A DNA stretch of 38,868 nt, from contig NEUS01000025.1 of assembly GCA_002288455.1 (NCBI GenBank), positions 1 to 38,868 of the forward strand, given 5' to 3'. The notes under the pieces are model-generated. The model worked only from the letters and a program-made list of their open reading frames with translations, searched no databases and was not told the origin of the DNA. This document shows, one piece after another, positions 20,125 through 28,380 of the stretch. The position numbers and the translations under genes are program-made. How positions within the stretch are numbered: position 1 is the first letter of the stretch; the number at the start of each line of letters is the position of its first letter. This DNA is from Opitutia bacterium Tous-C1TDCM. Its GTDB lineage: Bacteria > Verrucomicrobiota > Verrucomicrobiia > Opitutales > Opitutaceae.

Positions 20125-22887
20125 TCAGCGGGACGGCGCCGCGCGGTTTTGCAGCACGTCGGCGAGCCGCTTCCGGTCGATGGGCTTGGCGAGGTAGCCG
20201 TCGAAACCGGCCTCGGCGCACCGGGCCCACATTTCGTCCTCGGCATGCGCGGAGATCGCGACGAGCCGGCAGCCCCGTGCCTTCGAGCCGGGCGCCCGCA
20301 TCGCACGCGCCACGGTGAATCCGTCCGTCTCCGGCATCTCCAGATCGATCAGGGCGAGATCGAACGTCTCCCGCTGCGCCCACTCCAGCGCCGCCGCCGC
20401 CGACCCCACGATCTCCAGCCGCCCGCACTGCGCTTCGAGCAGCACGCGCAGCACTTCCTGGTTGGCCTCGTTGTCGTCGACCGCGAGGACGCGCAACGCC
20501 TGCACCGGCGCCGCCGCCGGAGCGGCTTCGGCCGGCGCCGGGGCCTCGGTCAGCTCCGCCTCGAAGGTAAAGAAAAACTCCGAACCGCGGCCCACTTCGC
20601 TGCGCACGCCGAGTTCGCCGCCGAACAGTGTCACCAAGCGGCGGGAAATCGACAGCCCGAGCCCGGTGCCCGGCACCGAACTCGCCGCCGCGCCGGGCAA
20701 CTGCACATAAGGTTGGAAGAGGCGCGCCTGTTCGTCGGAGGAAATGCCGGGACCCGTGTCGATCACCGCAAAGCGCAACCGCAGCCGGCCCGCCGTCGCC
20801 ACCCCGGCGGCCACGTGCAGCACGACTTCGCCGGTCTTGGTGAATTTCAGCGCGTTGCCCATCAGGTTGATCAGGACCTGCTGGAGCCTAGGTCCGTCCG
20901 CCCGCAGCCAAAGCGGCAGCGCCGGTTCGACCTCCAGCCGCAGACCGACCCCGAGATCGCGGGCCCGGAGCTGGAAGAGCGCCCCGACTTCGCGCACCAA
21001 CCCGCCCAGCTCGAACGGCGCCGCGTGCAGCTCGAGGCGGCCGGCTTCGGCCCGCGAAAGATCGAGCAGATCGTTCACCACGTTGAGCAGGCGGTTCCCC
21101 GAATTGCGGATCAGGCGGAGTTGGTCCACGGACTGCGGATCGCTCGCCTTCTCCGCCACGGCTTCGGAGAGACTGATGATGGCGTTCAGCGGAGTGCGGA
21201 TCTCGTGGCTCGTGATCGCGAGAAAATCGCTCTTCGAGCGGCTCGCGGCCTCGGCATGCTGCCGCGCCTGCTCGAGTTCCCGGGTGCGATCCGCCACCCG
21301 CGCATCCAGTTCGCGGTTCTGCTGCCGCAGCATCGCGTAGGTGCCCTGCAGCTGGATCGCCAGCTGGTTGAACGCGGAAAACACCATCGCGATCTCGACC
21401 GTCGCGTCCGCCGACTGGTCGGGGATCGGCTCGACGGTGCGCATCGCGGCCTGCCGGCTCGCGTTGCGCGCAAATTCCTCCAACGGCTTCGCCATCCGCC
21501 GGCGGGCCAGGTGGGAAACCCAGAAGGCCGTGAGACAAATGCCCGCCGCGAGGAACGCGAAATAGACGAAAATCGGCGCCGCCCCTTGCAGGCCCGCGAG
21601 GGCAAGCCGCTGCGCGAAGACCACGACGCCGTTGCCGGGCGACCGCGCGCCGAACACCACGTAGCGCGATTTGCCCCGCCCGGCGTCCAGGTCGAATTCC
21701 ACGCCGTTCTCCGGATTCTGCCAGATCGCTCCGTGCGGCAGATCGCTGATCCGGCCGAGCGAAACCGCGCCGGTCGCCGCATCCGCCCGGATCACGCGGC
21801 CGGTCCGGTCGCAAAGAATGAGATCGACCCCGCTGTGCCGGTCCAAGCCGATGATCTGCTGGGCGAACCGTTCCACTTCGAGAGAGCCTTCGACCACGCC
21901 GGCGAATTGGCCGGCGGCGTCGAAGAACGGCGCGCTGATGGCGACGATCGTATCGCGGCCGAATCCCCGTCCGCGAAAAACCGGCGAAATGTAGGAATCC
22001 CGCCGGTCCCGGGCGTGGACAAAATAATCGCGATCCGCCACCGAGGTGGCCCGCACCGTATCCAGCATCCGCGCCGGACTCGCCTGCCGGATCGTACCGG
22101 CGGCATCCGTCAGCAACATAGTGATGAACTCCGGGTGTGCCCGCTGGGTTTCCTCAAGCAGCGCCTGGGCATCGACCCCGCCCCGGTTCAATTGCCCGGC
22201 CATCGAACGCAGCACCGCCTCGTGATTTTCGAAGAAGATATCCATCTGCTGGGCGACCCGCCGGGCCGTCTGCGTCAGCACCTGCTGGTTTTCCTGCCGG
22301 TAATAACCCCGCAACAGCGCGCTGGTCCCGAGCGCGAGCAGCACGAGCGGCACCAGCGACAGCACGATGACCAGATGGAAAACGACCTCCCGCATCCGCG
22401 CCCGCCGGCTCACGCGCCCGACCAGCCAGCCGCCCAGATCCGAATGCCGCAGCACCAAGGCGGCCAACGAAACCGCGATCGTGTGGTTGAGCACGTAGTT
22501 CGCCGCCGACAACCCCGCGATCACCGCCGGCTGATCCGCCGTGCCCAGGCAGAAGGCGAACACCAGCGGCACGCCGACCAGCAGCCAAAACAACGCGTCC
22601 AGCAGCACGGCCGACCGTCCGGTCCGCCGCAGCCCGATGCCCAGCCAGAGCGCCTCCGCCATCCCGAGCAGCAGCGCGAACGGCTGGCCGAAGCGGTGCA
22701 CCGTCACGGCCAGCGCCGCGCCGGCCGCCAGGACGCCCCAATGGGTCGGCAACGTCAGCACCAGCGGCATGTACACCAGCACGCCGAGCAAAAAGTGGGT
22801 ATCGCCCGGCAACTCGACGCGGATGCTGTTGAACGCCGCGGCGGCCGCCACGAGCACGATCACCCGCCATGGATGCTTGATCGGCAT
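20125..22887 (-). CDS. Membrane-bound hybrid histidine kinase with periplasmic Cache-like sensor
   Basis: A 920-residue protein. The N-terminal region (about 5-195) has multiple membrane segments resembling an integral-membrane sensor module. An extracytoplasmic double-Cache-like domain follows (about 197-430; NHEAVLRSMAGQL, DYFVHARDRRDSYISPVF, ISAPFFDAAGQFAGVVEGSL), then another membrane segment (about 437-458), HAMP (RRRMAKPLEEFARNAS), a coiled coil, HisKA with His561 (ITSHEIRTPLNAI), HATPase (N-box LINLMGNALKFT, G1 DTGPGI, G2 TGLGLSIS) and a C-terminal receiver with Asp848 (LIDLEMPETDG). Cache domains bind small ligands such as amino acids or carboxylates; the ligand is unknown. The start at 22887 follows the REC-PAS-kinase stop by 8 bp. 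The protein adds an external signal to the cytoplasmic H-NOX network. Confidence 0.92.
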   Translation of the reverse strand: MPIKHPWRVIVLVAAAAAFNSIRVELPGDTHFLLGVLVYMPLVLTLPTHWGVLAAGAALAVTVHRFGQPFALLLGMAEALWLGIGLRRTGRSAVLLDALFWLLVGVPLVFAFCLGTADQPAVIAGLSAANYVLNHTIAVSLAALVLRHSDLGGWLVGRVSRRARMREVVFHLVIVLSLVPLVLLALGTSALLRGYYRQENQQVLTQTARRVAQQMDIFFENHEAVLRSMAGQLNRGGVDAQALLEETQRAHPEFITMLLTDAAGTIRQASPARMLDTVRATSVADRDYFVHARDRRDSYISPVFRGRGFGRDTIVAISAPFFDAAGQFAGVVEGSLEVERFAQQIIGLDRHSGVDLILCDRTGRVIRADAATGAVSLGRISDLPHGAIWQNPENGVEFDLDAGRGKSRYVVFGARSPGNGVVVFAQRLALAGLQGAAPIFVYFAFLAAGICLTAFWVSHLARRRMAKPLEEFARNASRQAAMRTVEPIPDQSADATVEIAMVFSAFNQLAIQLQGTYAMLRQQNRELDARVADRTRELEQARQHAEAASRSKSDFLAITSHEIRTPLNAIISLSEAVAEKASDPQSVDQLRLIRNSGNRLLNVVNDLLDLSRAEAGRLELHAAPFELGGLVREVGALFQLRARDLGVGLRLEVEPALPLWLRADGPRLQQVLINLMGNALKFTKTGEVVLHVAAGVATAGRLRLRFAVIDTGPGISSDEQARLFQPYVQLPGAAASSVPGTGLGLSISRRLVTLFGGELGVRSEVGRGSEFFFTFEAELTEAPAPAEAAPAAAPVQALRVLAVDDNEANQEVLRVLLEAQCGRLEIVGSAAAALEWAQRETFDLALIDLEMPETDGFTVARAMRAPGSKARGCRLVAISAHAEDEMWARCAEAGFDGYLAKPIDRKRLADVLQNRAAPSR

Positions 22888-22895
22888 CGGGGATC

Positions 22896-24437
22896 TCAGG
22901 CCTTCGTCTCCACCATGCCGGTGGCGCCGAAATCGGGCATGGGCCCGGGCGGCGGAAACTGCACAAAGAAGGTCGCGCCTTCCCCGACGACGCCCTCCGC
23001 CCACATCCGGCCGCCGTGGCCCTTGACCAGGCGGGCCACGAGCGAAAGTCCGAGCCCGAAACCGTCGGCGTTGCCCGCGGTGTCGAGCCGCGAGAACTCG
23101 CGGAAAAGTTTGTCGGCCTGGCGGGAATCGAAGCCGACGCCGTTGTCGCGGACGAAGAGCACCGGCCCGGCCGGGTCCGCCAGGCAGCCGATCTCGACCC
23201 GCGGCTGTTCTCGTTGGTCGGAGTACTTGATGGCGTTGCCGATGAGATTGTAGAACACGCGCTCGAGCACGAACGGGCTCACGCCCACGACCGGCAGGTT
23301 GGCGCATTCGAAGCGCCGCGCCGGGTGCGGGAACATCGAGTGCAGGTGCCGGTAAAGCCGCGACACGATCGGCGTCGGCTCCACGATCTTGATCGTCTGC
23401 GCGTTGGCCCCGTCGTGCTCGTCCTGCGCCAATTGCAGGATGTTCTGCACGAGTTCCTGCATGATCAGCGTGGCGTTGTAGGCCTGCTCCACCAGCGACG
23501 CGGAATCCGCCAGCGGCACGAGCCCTTCCTGGATCATGGAAAGGTAGCCCTTCATCACGGTCAGCGGGGAACGCAGGTCGTGGGAAACGAAATTCGCGTA
23601 CGACATCAGCAGGCTGTTCGCGTCCTCGAGTTGGCGGGTACGCGCACGCACCATGCCGTCGAGTTCCGTGTTCATCTTTTCCAGCGCCTCGCGCGCGGCG
23701 ACTTCCGCCGTCACGTCGCCCAGCACGAGCAGCACGAGCCGGTCGCTGCCTTCGGGCACCGCACTGGCGCGCACCTGCAGCACCTGGCGCACCTCGCCGG
23801 CCGTCCGGCGCAACTCGCGGCCGGCCTCGGGCGTGCCGGCATGCGCCGCCGTCACCAGACGACGCAGCGCGGTCTCGGCTTCGCCGCCGAACCGGCCGAA
23901 GAGATTGCCGCCGGCCAAGGGCGACTCGGCGCCCTCGCCGAGGAGCGTTTCCGCCGCGGGATTCGCGGTCAGCACGGTGCCGTCCGCCTGCACGAGCAGA
24001 ATCGGCGACGGGGAAAGCCGGTGCAGCAGTTCGAAGCGCGCGCGCTGCTCCGCGATCTCGCGGAAACGGTTCAGCGACGCCACCGTCCGCACCCGCGCCC
24101 GCAGTTCCTCGCGGCGGCAGGGCTTGGTCAGAAAATCGTCCGCCCCGGCCCGCAGCCCCTCGAGCCGCGACCGGTCGTCGTCCAGCGCCGTGATCATGAT
24201 GATCGGGATGCGGCCGATCACCGGGTCGCTCCGGATCCGGCGGCACACGTCGAAGCCGTCGATCTCCGGCATCATCACATCGAGCAGAATCAGGTCGGGC
24301 TGCACGACCTTGGCCTGGGCGCAGGCCTCGAGGCCGTTGCCGGCAAAGAACAGCTCGTAGCCGTCGCCCCCGAGAAAACCCTCGAGGGTGGCCTGGTTGA
24401 GCGGCTCGTCGTCGACGATGAGGATTTTCGGTTTCAT
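22896..24437 (-). CDS. REC-PAS-histidine kinase (second of two)
   Basis: A 513-residue soluble protein. The N-terminal receiver (1-120) has Asp53 (LLDVMMPEIDG), Thr83 and Lys105. A PAS domain (about 130-250; ILLVQADGTVLTANPAAETL) and a coiled-coil linker follow, then HisKA with His286 (FVSHDLRSPLTVMKGYL) and HATPase (N-box FYNLIGNAIKYS, G1 DNGVGF, G2 GFGLGLSLV). All kinase boxes are intact, so it should be an active kinase whose N-terminal receiver can take input from another kinase in the cluster. The start MKPKILIVDD at 24437 is the usual receiver start; the frame is open further upstream only as shadow. It lies 10 bp after the PAS-kinase and 8 bp before the hybrid kinase. Confidence 0.93.
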   Translation of the reverse strand: MKPKILIVDDEPLNQATLEGFLGGDGYELFFAGNGLEACAQAKVVQPDLILLDVMMPEIDGFDVCRRIRSDPVIGRIPIIMITALDDDRSRLEGLRAGADDFLTKPCRREELRARVRTVASLNRFREIAEQRARFELLHRLSPSPILLVQADGTVLTANPAAETLLGEGAESPLAGGNLFGRFGGEAETALRRLVTAAHAGTPEAGRELRRTAGEVRQVLQVRASAVPEGSDRLVLLVLGDVTAEVAAREALEKMNTELDGMVRARTRQLEDANSLLMSYANFVSHDLRSPLTVMKGYLSMIQEGLVPLADSASLVEQAYNATLIMQELVQNILQLAQDEHDGANAQTIKIVEPTPIVSRLYRHLHSMFPHPARRFECANLPVVGVSPFVLERVFYNLIGNAIKYSDQREQPRVEIGCLADPAGPVLFVRDNGVGFDSRQADKLFREFSRLDTAGNADGFGLGLSLVARLVKGHGGRMWAEGVVGEGATFFVQFPPPGPMPDFGATGMVETKA

Positions 24438-24447
24438 GGAAAATGGT

Positions 24448-25557
24448 TCAGGCCGGGGGCAGCTCGAGCGTGAACACCGTCCCGGCCCCTGGCGTACTGG
24501 CCACGGCGATACGTCCGCCCAGCAGCGGCACGATCCGGCCGACCAACGTGAGCCCCAGACCGGGACCGGTCCGCTTGCCCGGGGCGCCGGTCGCCGGCTC
24601 GTGGCGCGCAAAGATCCGCGCCGTCTTTTCCGGCGGCATGCCGGCCCCGGTGTCGCGCACTTCCAAGCGGGCCCAGCCGCCGGGACCGGCGACGGCCGAC
24701 AGGGACACCCGGCCCGGCTTCGCGGTAAACTTGACCGCATTGTGCAGCAGGATCTGCAGGACCTGCCACAGCAGGCGTTCGTCCGTCGCGATCACGAGCG
24801 GCGCCGCGGGCCGGTCGATGGCGACCTCCACGCCTTTGGCCGTGCCTTCCTTGCGCGCGGATTCGCCGAGGGCGCGGACCGCCGCCCCGACGTCGACCGC
24901 GGAACGGTTGGGCACCGTGCGGCCGGCATCGAGCCGGACCACGTCGATGACCTCGTTGAGCTGGCCGAGCAATTGCCGGCCGCTCGCGTTCACCAGCTTC
25001 AGATATTTGTCCGTGCGCACCGGATCGAAGGGCGCGCCGGTCTCGACCAAAGACTCGGTCAGGCCGATGACGGCATTCAGCGGCGAACGCAGATCGTGGC
25101 TGAGCCCCGCGAGAAAATCGCTGCGCGCCTTCATTTCCGCGACGGTCGCGGCCAACGTCGCCTGCAACTCGGCCTCGCGGGCCTTCTGCGGCGCGATGTC
25201 GGTGACGACGGCGATGCCGCCGGAATTGCCGCCGGGCAATTTCCGCAGGTCGGCCGCGTGCCAAGGTTCGGTGCCGTCGGGCCGACGGATGCGGAACTCG
25301 CAGCGGACCCGCTCCGCCGCGCCGGCGCGCCACTCGCGCCACGCCGCCAGCAAGCCGGCCCGGTCGGCCGGAACCACGGTGCGCAACAGGGCGCGCCCCG
25401 CGAGCGGTCCCGCCCCGCCGGCCAAGAGCGCGCAGGCGGCGGGATTTTGCGCGGTCCAATTGCCCGTCGCATCCGAGACCAGGACCGCGAGCGGCAGCAG
25501 GTCGACGCCGACCGGGGCCGCGATTTCAGCCGGTGGCAGCGCAGATTCAGTTGGCAT
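24448..25557 (-). CDS. PAS-histidine kinase, soluble
   Basis: A 369-residue protein with a single PAS domain (about 18-122, ending IAVVTDIAPQKAREAE), HisKA with His154 (GLSHDLRSPLNAVIGL) and HATPase (N-box LLHNAVKFT, G1 DTGAGM, G2 PGLGLTLVG). It has no membrane segment and no receiver, so it is the simplest kinase of the cluster and could be a phosphate source for the stand-alone NarL-type regulator or the receiver-bearing kinases. Its first 11 bp overlap the end of the upstream REC-PAS-kinase gene, and it ends 10 bp before the next one. PAS cofactor use (haem, flavin or none) cannot be told; no obvious flavin Cys motif is present. Confidence 0.92.
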   Translation of the reverse strand: MPTESALPPAEIAAPVGVDLLPLAVLVSDATGNWTAQNPAACALLAGGAGPLAGRALLRTVVPADRAGLLAAWREWRAGAAERVRCEFRIRRPDGTEPWHAADLRKLPGGNSGGIAVVTDIAPQKAREAELQATLAATVAEMKARSDFLAGLSHDLRSPLNAVIGLTESLVETGAPFDPVRTDKYLKLVNASGRQLLGQLNEVIDVVRLDAGRTVPNRSAVDVGAAVRALGESARKEGTAKGVEVAIDRPAAPLVIATDERLLWQVLQILLHNAVKFTAKPGRVSLSAVAGPGGWARLEVRDTGAGMPPEKTARIFARHEPATGAPGKRTGPGLGLTLVGRIVPLLGGRIAVASTPGAGTVFTLELPPA

Positions 25558-27019
25558 GGACCAGATCGACTTGGAGGGAACCGGCGGGAAGGAAGACCGT
25601 GCTCACGAGTCCGGCAGGCGCGGCGCGATTCGCAAAGGTGAGATCGCCGCCGACATTCCGGAGCAGCATGCGCGCGGTCGCCAGACCGAGGCCCATGCCG
25701 GGAACTTCGCCGCTGAAGCGGCCTTCGAGTTGCCAGAACGGCCGGCCGAGTTGCGCCACGACATCCGGCGGCAAGCCGACGCCCGGGGCGAAGAGACGGA
25801 TCTCCCCGCTGCCGTCGGCGGCGGGCCGGACGTCGACGTTCAGCCCGTGCCGCGGGGCCTCGCTGAATTTGGCGTAGTTGCCGAGCAATTCGTGAAACAC
25901 AACCTCGAGCACCGCGGCATGGGCGACCGAGCAACGCGGTCCGGCCCAGGTCAGGTTCGCCGCCAAGCCCGCCGCCTGCGCCGCGGACTGCGCGACTTCG
26001 GCCAGCGATTGCAGGGCCGCCGGCGCGGCGCCGCGGTCCGGTTGGAAAACCGCTTCATGGTGCCGCAAGATGGAGAGCAAGGTCTCCTCCAGGCGTTCGG
26101 CACTCTTCCGCGCCAGGCGAAGCATTTCGCTCACATCGGGATCTCCCTCGAAGGAACCGCATTCTTCAAGGAAAGAAAGGATCGGGCCGAGGCCGTTGAG
26201 CGGCGTGCGGATCTTGTGCGAGATCAGGCTTTGGAACGTAAAGGTCTCGAGCTCGCGGCGCACCAGGCCCGAGCGGTTGGTGAACTTCAACAGGGTCTGC
26301 GCGGACGTGCCGTCGAGGGCCTGCCGCTCGACTTCGAACCACCGCGGCGCCACCTGCGGCGTCTCCGGCTGATAGATCGCGAACGCCGTCCCCGCGGGCA
26401 GGCGGCCTTCCCGCCAGGCCGCCCACGCGTCCGGCGGATCGGCGCGGAAGTGCTGCGACACCACGGTCGCCAACTCGATCCGGTCCTGCCCCGCAGGCTC
26501 CGCCGGCAGGCCGAAGACTTCTTGCGCGCGCGCATTGGCCCGCACCAGGAGGCCGTCGCCGTCGACAATCACGAGCGGTTCCAGCGAGTGATCGAGCAGC
26601 CAGCGGAAACGGTCGCGTTCGCCGGCCAGGCCGCGGAAGCGGTTGAGCCGCGTGATCGTCCGCACCTTCGCGCGGAGTTCGGCGGAGGAAAACGGCTTCC
26701 GCAGGTAGTCGTCCGCCCCCGCATCCAGCGCGGCGATCATGGCGTCGGATTCGTCCGCCGCCGACAGCACGATGATCGGCACCTCGCGCGACCGCGGATT
26801 CTGCCGCACCTGCGTGCAGACTTCGAGCCCGGTCAGGCCCGGCATCATCAGGTCGAGCAGCACCAGGTCCGGCGCAAACTCGGTCACCAGCCGCAGCCCG
26901 TCGGTGCCGTTGTCGGCTTCCTCGACGCTGAAGTCGCCGTTGGCCGTGAGCAACTCGGCCAGCCGGAGCCGGACGCTGATATCGTCGTCGATGACAAGGA
27001 TGCGGCTGCGATCGTTCAT
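25547..27019 (-). CDS. REC-PAS-histidine kinase with degenerate ATP-binding box
   Basis: A 490-residue soluble protein. The receiver (1-125) has Asp56 (LLDLMMPGLTG), Ser86 and Lys108 (YLRKPFSSAELRAK). A PAS-like domain (about 135-250; LEPLVIVDGDGLLVRANARA) leads into HisKA with His268 (LISHKIRTPLNGLG) and an HATPase-like domain. The N-box is recognisable (FHELLGNYAKFSE) and the G2 region is present (GMGLGLATA). The G1 box, normally DxGxG, reads Ala411-Pro-Gly-Val-Gly (LFAPGVGLP), so the Asp that holds the adenine ring is missing. It may be a pseudokinase or weak kinase working mainly through its receiver. The start at 27019 (MNDRSRILVIDDD) overlaps the NarL-type regulator stop by 4 bp; the open frame to 27712 is shadow. 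Confidence 0.92.
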   Translation of the reverse strand: MNDRSRILVIDDDISVRLRLAELLTANGDFSVEEADNGTDGLRLVTEFAPDLVLLDLMMPGLTGLEVCTQVRQNPRSREVPIIVLSAADESDAMIAALDAGADDYLRKPFSSAELRAKVRTITRLNRFRGLAGERDRFRWLLDHSLEPLVIVDGDGLLVRANARAQEVFGLPAEPAGQDRIELATVVSQHFRADPPDAWAAWREGRLPAGTAFAIYQPETPQVAPRWFEVERQALDGTSAQTLLKFTNRSGLVRRELETFTFQSLISHKIRTPLNGLGPILSFLEECGSFEGDPDVSEMLRLARKSAERLEETLLSILRHHEAVFQPDRGAAPAALQSLAEVAQSAAQAAGLAANLTWAGPRCSVAHAAVLEVVFHELLGNYAKFSEAPRHGLNVDVRPAADGSGEIRLFAPGVGLPPDVVAQLGRPFWQLEGRFSGEVPGMGLGLATARMLLRNVGGDLTFANRAAPAGLVSTVFLPAGSLQVDLVHAN

Positions 27020-27702
27020 GAATTTTCGAGCGGGCGGTCCGGCGGTTGGATGAGGCCGAGACGGACGGCATGCAAAGTCAGCTGGGCCACGGAGCGCAGG
27101 CCCGTGCGGCGCGTGATGTTGGCGCGGTGGTTTTCGACCGTGCGGATGCTGAGGCCGAGCACGTCGGCGATTTCCTTGGAGGACATGCCTTCCGCGAGGA
27201 AACGCAGGACGTCGCGTTCGCGCGCCGAAAGCTCCATGTTGCTTTCGAGCCGGTCCGGTTGGCTGACGATGCGCTGCACGGCCCGGGCGACCGCGGGCCC
27301 GAGGAACGTCTGGCCGCCGGCGACGGCGTTGAGCGCCTGCGTGAATTCGGCGAAACTGGCGGTTTTCTCGATGTAGCCGCGGGCCCCCGCCGAAAGCGCT
27401 TCGCGCACGGCGAGTTCGGTCGTGTTGGCGGAAAAGACCAAGACGGCCGGGCTGGGCGTGAGGCGCACCTGCCGCAGGAAATCCAGACCCATGCCCCCGA
27501 GCAGCATCCAATCGAGCACGACGACCTTGGGCCGGTGCTTGTGCGCGAGGTCGAGCGCGTCCTGCACATTGCCGGCTTCTCCGATGACAGTGAACCCGGG
27601 CATGGCCCGGATAAACGTGGCGAGCATCTGCCGGATGGCGGTCTGATCCTCGACGATAAGTACTCCGGTCTTTTCCGCTTCGGCGGGTTGGGTTGCTTCC
27701 AT
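27016..27702 (-). CDS. NarL/FixJ-family response regulator, only DNA-binding output of the H-NOX cluster
   Basis: A 228-residue protein. The receiver has Glu18-Asp19, phospho-acceptor Asp64 (VVLDWMLLGGMG), Ser91 and Lys113 (YIEKTASFAEF). The C-terminal LuxR-type helix-turn-helix (about 155-215) has LSARERDVLRFLAEGMSSK followed by EIADVLGLSIRTVENHRANI. Phosphorylation should free or dimerise the DNA-binding domain. It is the first gene of the seven-gene minus-strand operon and overlaps the next gene by 4 bp. Two in-frame ATGs are possible (27702 and 27729). The later one is chosen because a TTGACA element at 27749-27754 places transcription start close to 27720. An interrupted palindrome at 27736-27765 could be its own binding site. 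Confidence 0.94.
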   Translation of the reverse strand: MEATQPAEAEKTGVLIVEDQTAIRQMLATFIRAMPGFTVIGEAGNVQDALDLAHKHRPKVVVLDWMLLGGMGLDFLRQVRLTPSPAVLVFSANTTELAVREALSAGARGYIEKTASFAEFTQALNAVAGGQTFLGPAVARAVQRIVSQPDRLESNMELSARERDVLRFLAEGMSSKEIADVLGLSIRTVENHRANITRRTGLRSVAQLTLHAVRLGLIQPPDRPLENS

Positions 27703-27735
27703 TCCCCACCATACGGCATTTAACCCCATTTCATG

Positions 27736-27765
27736 AATAGGTACTTCTTGTCAAAGATGCCTATT
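27736..27765 (-). promoter_or_regulatory. Interrupted palindrome with -35-like element upstream of the H-NOX operon
   Basis: AATAGGTA (27736-27743) and TGCCTATT (27758-27765) form 8-bp inverted arms with one mismatch, 22 bp centre to centre, or about two helix turns. The minus-strand half-site TACCTAT fits the TACYYMT heptamer known for NarL. A perfect TTGACA lies on the minus strand between the arms (27749-27754), but no good -10 is found 16-18 bp downstream. Autoregulation by the NarL-type protein is inferred. Confidence 0.45.
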
Positions 27766-27959
27766 TTCCGGCCCCCAAGCTCCCGTTCTGAATCGGATCG
27801 AACCCTGCAAGGCCTAGGGTCTTGCGGAAAGCGCGGCCCCCAAACGGGAGCCGGCGGCACCCGCCGCACGGGCCGACGCCCCGCACTTTTGCTTTAGGTG
27901 AATCCCCTAGAACCGACGTTCGCCCGAGGGGGGAACCTTGCCTAGGGGCAAATCGCAGC

Positions 27960-27979
27960 GGCGCCGGGGTTTCGGCGCC
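27960..27979 (-). terminator. Hairpin downstream of the Dabb gene
   Basis: GGCGCCG and CGGCGCC arms with a 6-base loop lie 16 bp beyond the stop of the 27995-28294 gene. On the minus strand no real T-tract follows, so termination is only possible. Confidence 0.35.
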
Positions 27980-27994
27980 GGCGCCTCCGATTAC

Positions 27995-28294
27995 TCAATC
28001 GGCGTCGTAAATCTGCACCTTCGACCAATAGGTTTTGAAGCCGTCGACGAACGCCAAATGGATCGGGTCGATCTGGTAGGCATCGTGCGCCGCGATGTCC
28101 TTCACGATCACAGTCAGCGCGAACGAATACGAATCGTCGATGATCGGCCGCTTCACGGTCTTCGCCGGCGTGCCGACCAGCAGCTGGTCGACCGCTTTGA
28201 TCCCGCCGAGCGATTCGACGCCCTTGCGGAAATCGGCGCGCTGCGCCGCGGTCAGTTCGGGTTTCAGCCAGAAGTAAACGGTATGGACGAGCAT
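27995..28294 (-). CDS. Dabb-family (stress-responsive alpha/beta barrel) protein
   Basis: A 99-residue protein starting MLVHTVYFWLKPELT, the typical first strand of the Dabb ferredoxin-like fold, with a conserved His. Further family features are FRKGVESLGGIKAV, the central strand SYSFALTVIVKD, and the C-terminal DPIHLAFVDGFKTYWSKVQIYD. Dabb proteins form dimeric barrels; some are enzymes of polyketide or sugar metabolism, but most are uncharacterised. It follows the OppF-like gene by 86 bp on the same strand and may be co-transcribed. The longer frame from 28384 adds an Arg-rich extension overlapping oppF and is rejected as the start. Confidence 0.85.
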   Translation of the reverse strand: MLVHTVYFWLKPELTAAQRADFRKGVESLGGIKAVDQLLVGTPAKTVKRPIIDDSYSFALTVIVKDIAAHDAYQIDPIHLAFVDGFKTYWSKVQIYDAD

Positions 28295-28380
28295 GGTGGA
28301 GAACCGGGACTTGGCCCGGGCCGGCGCCCCGCGGCAACCGTAAATTCCGGGATTTGCCCGCCGCGCCCCGCGGCCGCGCC

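Noticed and set aside
20107..23253. Plus-strand open frame of 1048 codons
   Set aside because: It is antisense to the Cache-type hybrid kinase and H-NOX region; the product is Arg/His/Pro-rich without any domain, as expected for the mirror of high-GC coding DNA.
27718..27754. Complete sigma-70 promoter for the H-NOX operon
   Set aside because: TTGACA is perfect, but the hexamers at spacing 16, 17 and 18 (GAAATG, AAATGG, AATGGG) do not resemble a -10, so only a -35-like element is claimed.
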